A stretch of DNA of 64,000 nt. Origin: Lichenicoccus sp963693035 (GTDB taxonomy: Bacteria; Pseudomonadota; Alphaproteobacteria; Acetobacterales; Acetobacteraceae). The notes beneath the pieces were generated by a model that worked only from the letters and a program-made list of their open reading frames with translations, did not search any database and had not been told where the DNA came from. The DNA lies in assembly GCA_963693035.2 (NCBI GenBank), contig CAXMMQ010000012.1, positions 59,205 through 123,204 of the forward strand, read 5' to 3'. The position numbers and the translations under genes are program-made. Of the stretch, positions 16,516-24,172 are shown in pieces. The number at the start of each line of letters is the position of its first letter. The stretch's first letter is position 1.

Positions 16516-17252
16516 GCACGAGGGCCGGGAACCTCCTGAGGGTCCGGCAGCACCAGCCTTGCATGCCGGGCGGCGTCCGGCAGGCAGAGTGCTGCGATGG
16601 CGCCTGCCACATCCGCCGGGCGCGCCATTCGCGACGCATCCTCGCCCGGCATCGCCTGCGCCCGCAGCCGGGTCGCCACCACGCCAGGGTCGAACAGGTT
16701 GACCCGCAGACGGCCTTGCGATGCGACCTCGTCGGCCCAGCTCAGCACCAGGTTCTCCATCGCCGCCTTGCTCGCACCCAGCAGACCCCAGTAGGCGATC
16801 GGGGCGCGGGCGTGCGCGTCGGTCAGGAACACCGCGCGCCCCGCGGGTGCTGCCAGCAGCAGGGGCGCCGCGGTGCGTATCAGCCGCCAGGAAGCGCCGA
16901 CATTGACAGCCATGCATTGCTCGAAGTGGCCCTCGGTGGCGTGCGGGACCGGGGTGAGGGCGCCGAGGGTGGCTGCCGCATGCACCAGGATGTCGAGCCG
17001 GCCGAAACGGCTGGCAAGGCTCGGCCCGATCGCGTCCACCGAAGCGCCCGTCGAGAGATCGAGCGGCAGCAGCGTGCAGTCCCGCCCGGTCGCGGCCCGG
17101 ATCAGGTCGTCGGTCTCCTCCAGGCCACCCGGGCTGCGCGCCGTCAGCACGCAATGCGCCCCCCGGGCCGCCAGCGCACCGGCGACGGCGCGCCCGATGC
17201 CCCGGCTCGCACCGGTCACCAGGGCGACAGAGCCCTCCAGCGGACCCGGCAC
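16512..17252 (-). CDS. SDR family oxidoreductase downstream of purF
   Basis: A 246-residue short-chain dehydrogenase. The cofactor motif TGASRGIGRAVAGALAARGA is at the N-terminus. The region equivalent to NNAG reads LVHAAATLG, and the catalytic motif is probably YWGLLGASK, with Tyr and Lys farther apart than the usual YxxxK. GTG 17252 lies one base after the purF stop, so translation is probably coupled to purF. The substrate is unknown. Confidence 0.82.
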   Translation of the reverse strand: MPGPLEGSVALVTGASRGIGRAVAGALAARGAHCVLTARSPGGLEETDDLIRAATGRDCTLLPLDLSTGASVDAIGPSLASRFGRLDILVHAAATLGALTPVPHATEGHFEQCMAVNVGASWRLIRTAAPLLLAAPAGRAVFLTDAHARAPIAYWGLLGASKAAMENLVLSWADEVASQGRLRVNLFDPGVVATRLRAQAMPGEDASRMARPADVAGAIAALCLPDAARHARLVLPDPQEVPGPRA

Positions 17253-17253
17253 G

Positions 17254-18774
17254 TCAGCGGGTCGCGGCGAGTTCCGTCTGGCGCGCCTGGCTGTTCTCGT
17301 CGACGTCGGCGAGGCTGATCGGATACAGGCCGGTGAAGCAGGCATCGCAATAGTACGGCTGGTCCGGATTTCGGCCGGGCTGGCCGAGTGCCCGATACAG
17401 TCCGTCCAGCGAGATGAAGGCGAGGCTGTCGGCGCCGATCAGCTGCGCCATTTCCTCGACATCGTGCTGGGCGGCGAGCAGCTTGCCGCGCTCGGGGGTG
17501 TCGATGCCGTAGAAGCAGGAATGCGTGGTCGGCGGCGAGGAGATGCGCATGTGCACTTCGGTGGCGCCGGCGGCGCGCACCATCTCGACGATCTTGCGGC
17601 TGGTGGTGCCGCGCACGATGCTGTCGTCCACCAGGATCACCCGGCGCCCCGCGATGGTGGCGCGGTTGGCGGAATGCTTGAGCTTGACGCCGAGGTTGCG
17701 GATCTGGTCGGTCGGCTCGATGAAGGTGCGGCCGACATAGTGGTTGCGTATGATGCCGAGCTCGAACGGAATGCCGCTCTCCACCGAATAGCCCATCGCC
17801 GACGGCACGCCGGAATCCGGAACCGGAACGATCACGTCGGCGGGCACGGCACTTTCCCGCGCCAGCTCGGCGCCGATGCGCTTGCGGGCGTCGTACACCG
17901 CGTGTCCGTCGAGCACGGAATCCGGCCGCGCGAAATAGATGTATTCGAACACGCAAAAGCGGCCGCGCTTCGGTGCGAACGGCTTGATCGAGCGCACCCC
18001 GGAATGGTCGATGACGACGATCTCGCCGGGCTCGACATCGCGCACGAACTCGGCGCCGACGATGTCGAGCGCGCAGCTTTCGCTGGCCAGCACCCAGGCC
18101 GGCCCCGCACCCTTGTCGGCTCCCGTCTCGCTGACGATGCGGCCCAGGATCAACGGCCGCACGCCGAGCGGGTCACGCACGCCGATCAGCGCCTGCTGCG
18201 TCAGCACGGTCAGCGAATAGGCGCCGATCACCTGCTTGAGCGCGTCGATCAGCCGGTCGTTGACCGTCGAATACAGGCTGATCGCGATCAGGTGGATGAA
18301 CACCTCGCTGTCGGTGGTGGACTGGAAGATGCAGCCGCGACGCACCAGCGCGCGGCGCAGCGACAGCGCGTTGGTGAGGTTGCCGTTATGCGCCACGGCG
18401 AGGCCGCCGAACTCGAACTCGGCGAACAGCGGCTGCACGTTGCGCAGGATGGTCGCCCCGGTGGTGGCGTAGCGGTTGTGGCCGACCGCCGAATGGCCCG
18501 GCAGGCCCGCGATGATGCGGGCGTCGCCGAACACGTCGCCGACCAGGCCCATGCCCTTGTGGGTGTGGAAGCCGGTGACGCCCGGCCGGCTCTCGTCGTT
18601 GTAGCTGACGATGCCGGTCGCTTCCTGGCCGCGATGCTGCAGGGCGTGCAGGCCGAGTGCCGTCATCGCACCTGCGTCGTGCGCGTTCCAGATGCCGAAC
18701 ACCCCGCACTCCTCGTGCGGCTTGTCGTCGTCCTGCTCATCAAGGCTGTAGGTCAGCGGCGGGAAAGCGACCAT
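17254..18774 (-). CDS. purF: Amidophosphoribosyltransferase
   Basis: A 506-residue enzyme for the first committed step of purine synthesis: PRPP plus glutamine gives 5-phosphoribosylamine. The N-terminal glutaminase begins after a short propeptide, with the catalytic cysteine at position 23 in HEECGVFGIW. The PRPP loop VILVDDSIVRGTTSRK is in the C-terminal phosphoribosyltransferase domain. ATG 18774 follows AAGGAG; the much longer upstream frame belongs to cvpA in another frame. It starts one base after the cvpA stop, the common cvpA-purF arrangement. Confidence 0.97.
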   Translation of the reverse strand: MVAFPPLTYSLDEQDDDKPHEECGVFGIWNAHDAGAMTALGLHALQHRGQEATGIVSYNDESRPGVTGFHTHKGMGLVGDVFGDARIIAGLPGHSAVGHNRYATTGATILRNVQPLFAEFEFGGLAVAHNGNLTNALSLRRALVRRGCIFQSTTDSEVFIHLIAISLYSTVNDRLIDALKQVIGAYSLTVLTQQALIGVRDPLGVRPLILGRIVSETGADKGAGPAWVLASESCALDIVGAEFVRDVEPGEIVVIDHSGVRSIKPFAPKRGRFCVFEYIYFARPDSVLDGHAVYDARKRIGAELARESAVPADVIVPVPDSGVPSAMGYSVESGIPFELGIIRNHYVGRTFIEPTDQIRNLGVKLKHSANRATIAGRRVILVDDSIVRGTTSRKIVEMVRAAGATEVHMRISSPPTTHSCFYGIDTPERGKLLAAQHDVEEMAQLIGADSLAFISLDGLYRALGQPGRNPDQPYYCDACFTGLYPISLADVDENSQARQTELAATR

Positions 18775-18775
18775 G

Positions 18776-19372
18776 TCAGAAACTCTCCTTGGTCCGGCCC
18801 GGCGCGTCGGGCACCAGTTCGGCATCCGGCGATCCGGCATCAGGGGCGCCCCCGCTGTCAGGTCCACGATCCGCCCCGATCTCCGGCAACAGGGGGCGCC
18901 ATCGACGCGGCGCCTGGGCGATGGCGTAGCGTGCGCCCTGGTGCAGGTAGGGCAGGCCGGCTGCGTGGCGGACCGGGTTCGGCCAGTCCGGTCCCGGCAG
19001 CACGAAGGCGAACAGCATGTAGGCGACCACCAGCAGGGCGCCGCCACGCACCAGCCCGAAGGCAGCGCCCAGGGCGCGGTCGATGCCACCCAGCAGGGAC
19101 AGGCGCACGAGGCGGCTCAACAGGGTGGCGGCAATGGACAGACCGATCAGGATGACGATGAAGACCACGGCGAAGGCGATTGCGTCGGCGATCAGCGGGT
19201 CCTCGACGAGCCGGCCGGCGAGCGGGAGTGCGAGCCCGTAATAGCGGGTCGCGAGCAGCGCCGCCACGATCCAGGCGGCCAGTCCCAGCATCTCGCGCGC
19301 GAACCCGCGCAGCAGCCCGACCAGGACCGAAAGCGCCAGGAACGCCAGCATCACCGCATCGACCCAGTTCAT
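18776..19372 (-). CDS. cvpA: CvpA family membrane protein
   Basis: A 198-residue inner-membrane protein. The start MNWVDAVMLAFLALSVLVG and the following GLLRGFAREMLGLAAWI are typical of CvpA, with four predicted helices in the first 130 residues. The C-terminal tail is hydrophilic and acidic. CvpA is linked to colicin V production and envelope homeostasis in enterics; the biochemical role is unresolved. It lies directly upstream of purF, as in many bacteria. Confidence 0.92.
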   Translation of the reverse strand: MNWVDAVMLAFLALSVLVGLLRGFAREMLGLAAWIVAALLATRYYGLALPLAGRLVEDPLIADAIAFAVVFIVILIGLSIAATLLSRLVRLSLLGGIDRALGAAFGLVRGGALLVVAYMLFAFVLPGPDWPNPVRHAAGLPYLHQGARYAIAQAPRRWRPLLPEIGADRGPDSGGAPDAGSPDAELVPDAPGRTKESF

Positions 19373-19503
19373 GCCGCCCAGCTCATGCGAATCCGTCCGT
19401 CGCCGGCCGACATTCCGGACGGCGCGCCGGGTATATCGTTCGGCGCCGCCCGATGCACCAGTCCCGGTTCAGGTCTGCCAGACCAGCGCCGGATTCGGTC
19501 CAG

Positions 19504-19902
19504 CTATGGAAGTTTGGTGCTGTCTACCCGCCACGGTCTCGTCAGCCGGCGTTTCGGGCGGCCTGGTTTGTAGGCCATCTCGTGCAGCAGGGTGCCGATG
19601 CGCTCGCGCTTGTGCAGTTCGGTCCAGATCTCGTCGGGTTCGACCCCGGCGGTGGCCCAGAGCAGGGTCAGCATGCCGATCATGTCGGCCGAGTGCCGCA
19701 CCAGCGCCTCGCGCTCATGCGTGACCGCGGCCTGCACGCAGGCCATCGCCTCCACCCCGGCTTCGCGCGCAACCCGGGCGATCAGGATCGGCGCCGACAG
19801 GTCCTGCCGGGTCGCCTCGTGCAGCGCCGTCTCCCAAAGCGCCGCGAAGGCCCGCTCGCAGGCCTGTGCCGAGCTGTCGGTCGGACCCGCCGGCGGCGTC
19901 AA
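19504..19902 (-). CDS. HisE/MazG-like phosphoribosyl-ATP pyrophosphohydrolase homologue
   Basis: A 132-residue protein. The core, AREAGVEAMACVQAAVTHE followed by ALVRHSADMIGMLTLLWA and GVEPDEIWTELHKRE, aligns by eye with HisE. HisE removes pyrophosphate from phosphoribosyl-ATP in histidine synthesis. Several acidic metal ligands expected in HisE helices are changed (RHSAD instead of EAAD), so activity is uncertain. TTG 19902 overlaps the metH stop by four bases, so translation is probably coupled. No other his genes are in the window. It may be the real HisE or a repurposed paralogue. Confidence 0.65.
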   Translation of the reverse strand: MTPPAGPTDSSAQACERAFAALWETALHEATRQDLSAPILIARVAREAGVEAMACVQAAVTHEREALVRHSADMIGMLTLLWATAGVEPDEIWTELHKRERIGTLLHEMAYKPGRPKRRLTRPWRVDSTKLP

Positions 19903-22900
19903 ACCGTGAAATACTTCGCCTGCGGGTTCAGGATCACCAGCGCGCTGGTCGACTGCTCCGGATGCAACTGGTAGCCGTCCGACAGCGAGACGCCGACGCG
20001 CTCCGCCTCCAGGAGTGCCAGCAGCGGCACCTGGTCCTCCAGCTTCGGGCAGGCCGGATAGCCGAACGAGTAGCGCGAGCCGCGATAGCCCTGCTGCAAA
20101 AGCTTGTCCATGTCGCGGTCGTCGTCCGATGAGAAGCCGAGCTCGGCCCTTATGCGTTTGTGGGCGTATTCCGCCATGGCCTCGGCCATCTCCACCGACA
20201 GCCCGTGCAGGTAGAGATAGTCCTGGTAGCGGTTGCCCTCGAACCACTCGCGCGCGATGTCCGACGCCTTCTGGCCCACGGTCACCACCTGCAGGCCGAT
20301 CACGTCGCGCTGGTTATCGTCGATGTCGCGCACGAAATCGGCGATGCAGGCGCCGTCCTCGCGCGGCTGGCGGGGGAGCCCGAAGCGGGCGACCTCCGTG
20401 CTGCCGTCCTGCTCGAACAGGATCAGGTCGTTGCCCTGGCCCGCCGCCTTCCAGTAGCCGTACACCGCCTGCGGCCGCAGGATGTGCTCGGCGTTGCACA
20501 AAGCGAGCATGCGGCGCAGCACCGGGCGCAGCTCCTGCTTGGCCCAGCCGAGGAACTCCTCGAGCGTGCGGCCCTGCTTCCGGAAGCCCCACTGGAACTG
20601 GTACAGGCTGCGCTCATTGAGGAACGGCAGCACCGCCTCGGGTGTCGCCTCAATGGTGCGCGGCCCCCAGAACGGCGGCTCGACCGGATCCAGGCCGGCA
20701 TTGATCTGCCGACGCCTCGCCTGAACAACCCCGAGATCGACCGGAGCGAAGCCACGGTTCTCCTGCTGCTCCGGCTCGCGCTTGTTCTGCCTGGCCTTGC
20801 CCTTGCGGCGCGACTGCAGCGCGGTGAGGTAGTCGTCGAAGCCGCCGGTGCTGACCTTGTCCATCAGCCCAAGCCCATCGAAGGCGTCGCGCGCATAGGC
20901 GACCCGGCCTCCCGTGGTGCCAGTGCCGCCGTAGGCCGCGACGCAATCCTCCTCGACATAGTTTCGGGTCAGCGCCGCACCCCCCAGCAGCACCGGGATG
21001 TCGAGCCCCTGGCGCGCCATCTCCTCGAGATTCTCGCGCATCACCACGGTGGATTTCACCAGCAGCCCGGACATGCCGATGGCATGCGCGCGTTCGGACT
21101 TGGCGGCCGCCACCATGTCGGCGAGCGGCACCTTGATGCCGAGATTGACCACCCGGTAGCCGTTGTTGGTCAGGATGATGTCGACCAGGTTCTTGCCGAT
21201 GTCGTGCACATCGCCCTTCACCGTAGCCAGCACGATGGTGCCGCGCTCCTGGCCCTCGACGCGCTCCATGTGCGGCTCGAGATGCGCCACCGCCGCCTTC
21301 ATCGTCTCGGCCGACTGCAGCACGAACGGGAGCTGCATCTTGCCCGAGCCGAACAGCTCGCCCACCGTCTTCATGCCATCGAGCAAGATGGTGTTGATGA
21401 TGTCGAGCGGGGAGTTGGTGAGCATCGCGAGGTCGAGCTCGGCCTCCAGCCCCTTGCGCTCGCCATCCACGATGCGGTCGCGCAGCCGCTCCTCGACGGT
21501 CTCGGCGCGGCCCTTCTTCGCCACGTCCGCCAGCTTGCGGTCGGCGAACAGCGCCAGCAGCCGCTGCAGCGGGTCGTAGTTCTCGCGCCTGCGGTCGTAG
21601 ATCAGGTCCTCGGCGACCTGCACCTCCTCCTCTGCCAGCAGGTGCAGCGGCCGGATCTTGCTGACATGCACGATGGCGCCCGACATGCCGGCGCGCACCG
21701 CATGGTCGAGGAACACCGAGTTCAGCACCGCGCGGGCGGCCGCATTGAGCCCGAACGAGATGTTGGACAGGCCCAGGATGATCTGGATGTCGGGGTACTT
21801 CTCCCGGATCTGCCGGATGCCCTCGATGGTCCACTCGCCGAGCTTGCGGTCGTCCTCGGACCCGGTGGCCACCGTGAAGGTGAGCGGGTCGATCAGCAGG
21901 TCGGACTGCGGCAGGCCGTGCTTGCCGCAGGCGAACTCGACCAGGCGGGTCGCCACCGCGAGCTTGCGCTCCGGAGTCTTGGCCATGCCCTCCTCGTCGA
22001 TGGTGAGCGCGATCACCGCGGCGCCGAACTTCTTGGCCAGGATCAGCCGGTCGGCGGCGGCCTGCTCGCCATCCTCGAAATTGATCGAGTTGATGATCGG
22101 CTTGCCGCCATGCAGCTTGAGGGCTGCCTCGATGACGTTGGTCTCGGTGCTGTCGATCACCAGCGGCGCGTTCACGCTGCTGGTGAAACGGGTGATCACC
22201 TCGTTCATCTCGGCCACCTCGTTGCGGCCGACAAAGGCGGTGCAGATGTCGAGGCTGTTGGAGCCCTCGGCGACCTGCTCGCGCCCGACCGAGACGCAGC
22301 CGTCCCAGTCGCCGGTCTCCTGCAGCTCGCGCCACTTGCGCGAGCCGTTGGCGTTGCAGCGCTCGCCGATCGAAAAGTAGCTGTTCTCCTGGCGCAGCGG
22401 CACCTGGCCATAGAGGCTGGCCACCGACGGCACCCAGACCGGCGAACGCAAGACTGGTGCGGGGCGAAGCCTGGAGCCGGCACGACGGCGCAGCATGGCG
22501 TCCATCGCCTCGATATGCGGCGTGGACGTGCCGCAGCAGCCGCCGATCAGGTTCAGCCCGTCCTCGGAGATGAAGCGCTCCACCCAGGACGCCATCTCGG
22601 CAGCCCCCAGCGGATAGTGCGTCAGCCCGTTCACCAGCTCCGGAAGGCCGGCATTGGGTTGCACCGACAGCAGGCCGGGCCAGTTGGTGGCGAGCCACCG
22701 CACATGCTCGGCCATCTCCTGTGGCCCCGTCGCGCAGTTCAGCCCGAGCAGCGGCACGTCGAGCGCATGGATGGTGGTGGCGGCCGCCGCGATGTCCGGG
22801 CCGACGAGGAGGGTGCCGGTGGTCTCGACCGTGACCTGCACGAAGATCGGCGTGTCGGTGCCGGCCTCCAGGCGAGCAAGCTTGGCGCCGTTGACCGCGG

Positions 22901-23405
22901 CCTTGATCTGCAGCGTGTCCTGGCAGGTCTCGATCAGCAGCGCGTCGACGCCGCCCGCGATCAGGCCGCGGCACTGGGCGGCGAGTGCTGCCTCCAGCGG
23001 GTCGTAGGCGATGTTGCCGAGGCTGGGCAGCTTGGTGCCCGGACCGATCGAGCCCACCACGTAGCGATGCCGGCCGTCGGAGAAGCTGTCGGCGGCCTCG
23101 CGGGCCAGTTCGCCGGCGATGCGGTTGATCTCGTGGGTGCGGTCCTCGAGGTCGAACTCGGCCAGCGTGATCGGCGAGCCGCCGAAGCTGTTGGTCTCGA
23201 CCATGTCGGCGCCGGCCTCGAAGTAGCCGCGATGGATCTCGCGCACCAGCTCCGGCCGGGACAGATTCAGGACCTCGGTGCAGTTCTCCCGGTTCCAGTA
23301 GTCCGCCTCGACATCGAGCGTCAGGCTCTGCACGCGCGACCCCATGCCGCCGTCGCAGAGCAGCACCTGGTCGCGCAGGACATCGAGAAGATGGGGTCTT
23401 GTCAT
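19899..23405 (-). CDS. metH: Cobalamin-dependent methionine synthase
   Basis: A 1168-residue enzyme that transfers methyl from 5-methyltetrahydrofolate through cobalamin to homocysteine. Domains in order: homocysteine-binding with the zinc cysteines in GGCCGTS (near residue 290); pterin-binding (about 340-640); cap; B12-binding with GDVHDIGKNLVD (near residue 731, the His ligand of cobalt); and a full C-terminal activation domain (about 890-1168) that uses S-adenosylmethionine. E. coli MetH has 1227 residues, so this one is complete. No cobalamin, SAH or SAM riboswitch is recognisable upstream. metF lies in the same window at 40452 but is not linked. Confidence 0.97.
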   Translation of the reverse strand: MTRPHLLDVLRDQVLLCDGGMGSRVQSLTLDVEADYWNRENCTEVLNLSRPELVREIHRGYFEAGADMVETNSFGGSPITLAEFDLEDRTHEINRIAGELAREAADSFSDGRHRYVVGSIGPGTKLPSLGNIAYDPLEAALAAQCRGLIAGGVDALLIETCQDTLQIKAAVNGAKLARLEAGTDTPIFVQVTVETTGTLLVGPDIAAAATTIHALDVPLLGLNCATGPQEMAEHVRWLATNWPGLLSVQPNAGLPELVNGLTHYPLGAAEMASWVERFISEDGLNLIGGCCGTSTPHIEAMDAMLRRRAGSRLRPAPVLRSPVWVPSVASLYGQVPLRQENSYFSIGERCNANGSRKWRELQETGDWDGCVSVGREQVAEGSNSLDICTAFVGRNEVAEMNEVITRFTSSVNAPLVIDSTETNVIEAALKLHGGKPIINSINFEDGEQAAADRLILAKKFGAAVIALTIDEEGMAKTPERKLAVATRLVEFACGKHGLPQSDLLIDPLTFTVATGSEDDRKLGEWTIEGIRQIREKYPDIQIILGLSNISFGLNAAARAVLNSVFLDHAVRAGMSGAIVHVSKIRPLHLLAEEEVQVAEDLIYDRRRENYDPLQRLLALFADRKLADVAKKGRAETVEERLRDRIVDGERKGLEAELDLAMLTNSPLDIINTILLDGMKTVGELFGSGKMQLPFVLQSAETMKAAVAHLEPHMERVEGQERGTIVLATVKGDVHDIGKNLVDIILTNNGYRVVNLGIKVPLADMVAAAKSERAHAIGMSGLLVKSTVVMRENLEEMARQGLDIPVLLGGAALTRNYVEEDCVAAYGGTGTTGGRVAYARDAFDGLGLMDKVSTGGFDDYLTALQSRRKGKARQNKREPEQQENRGFAPVDLGVVQARRRQINAGLDPVEPPFWGPRTIEATPEAVLPFLNERSLYQFQWGFRKQGRTLEEFLGWAKQELRPVLRRMLALCNAEHILRPQAVYGYWKAAGQGNDLILFEQDGSTEVARFGLPRQPREDGACIADFVRDIDDNQRDVIGLQVVTVGQKASDIAREWFEGNRYQDYLYLHGLSVEMAEAMAEYAHKRIRAELGFSSDDDRDMDKLLQQGYRGSRYSFGYPACPKLEDQVPLLALLEAERVGVSLSDGYQLHPEQSTSALVILNPQAKYFTV

Positions 23406-23454
23406 GACGGCACGGCCTCAGGCAGATCAGTCGCCAGTCTTGAGCGGACAAGGC

Positions 23455-23946
23455 TTGAACGGGCGCGGGCGGACCTTGTCCTCTGCGCGCGCGGGGCTGT
23501 CCAGTATTCGGAGCAGAGACCTGTTCATAGATGCCAGGATCCCGGTCGAATTCCTGGCCGGGCAGCCCGATCGGCCACAGGCCGGACAGGCCCTGCTGCT
23601 GTCGCCATCCCGGCTGGAAGCAGTTGAGGGAGCGCTGGAAGCAAGCGGTGGGGCGCCGCAAGCGGGCTGGATGGTCGTGGTTCGCCTGCCGCCCGCACCC
23701 GGAGTGGCGGGGGCGACGATGGCGCATGGCAGCGGCTGCGCCTGCTGCACCGGGCGCTCGGAACAGGCGCGAGCCCTGACGCTGCTGTTCCAGGCACGGG
23801 CGAAAGGCGCGGTCGGGTTCTTCCGTGGCGTGGTGGCGGTCCTGCTGCCGGAAGAGGCGGCGGTGCTGCGCGGGCTGCTTGAGACAGATCCATTCCTTTC
23901 CGGCTGCTTCGTGGCAACGGATGAAACCATAGAGCATCAAAGCTGA
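23455..23946 (+). CDS. Degenerate COG0523/CobW-like protein with CxCC motif
   Basis: About 163 residues; the start is unclear (TTG at 23455 or 23476). RIPVEFLAG resembles the first strand of COG0523 (CobW/G3E) GTPases, but the P-loop that should follow is absent. GSGCACCTGR matches their cysteine motif (GCxCCT), and the following LTLLFQARAKGAVGFFRGVVAVLLPEE with LLETDPFLSGCF mirrors the stretch after it. It looks like a shortened, nucleotide-binding-deficient relative. It is divergent from metH, a zinc- and B12-dependent enzyme, so a metal or cofactor link is plausible but unproven. Confidence 0.5.
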   Translation: MNGRGRTLSSARAGLSSIRSRDLFIDARIPVEFLAGQPDRPQAGQALLLSPSRLEAVEGALEASGGAPQAGWMVVVRLPPAPGVAGATMAHGSGCACCTGRSEQARALTLLFQARAKGAVGFFRGVVAVLLPEEAAVLRGLLETDPFLSGCFVATDETIEHQS

Positions 23947-24172
23947 AATATAATACAATCCAGCTTTCTGGACACTACCATTGCGGTTGCGTAATCGCTC
24001 TCGTAGCAGAAAAATATCGGGAATGAACGCCTCACCATGCTAAGGCTGGCCGCGAACTGCTTCAGTTCGGTTCGGCCGGGCATCGATGCGTTCGAGGTTC
24101 TTCATGCTGGCGGCCGCGTTCATCGCGTAAAAGTCGTTTCAGCCACGATGATGTTTGCACAGAGGGAAGCGC

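Noticed and set aside
23406..23560. Possible cobalamin, SAM or SAH riboswitch before metH
   Set aside because: No B12 box and no pattern of known SAM or SAH riboswitches was seen on the minus strand, and a coding frame occupies most of the stretch.
20160..23627. Long plus-strand open frame opposite metH
   Set aside because: The translation is His/Arg/Leu-rich with no domain, and metH on the other strand is complete with all motifs.
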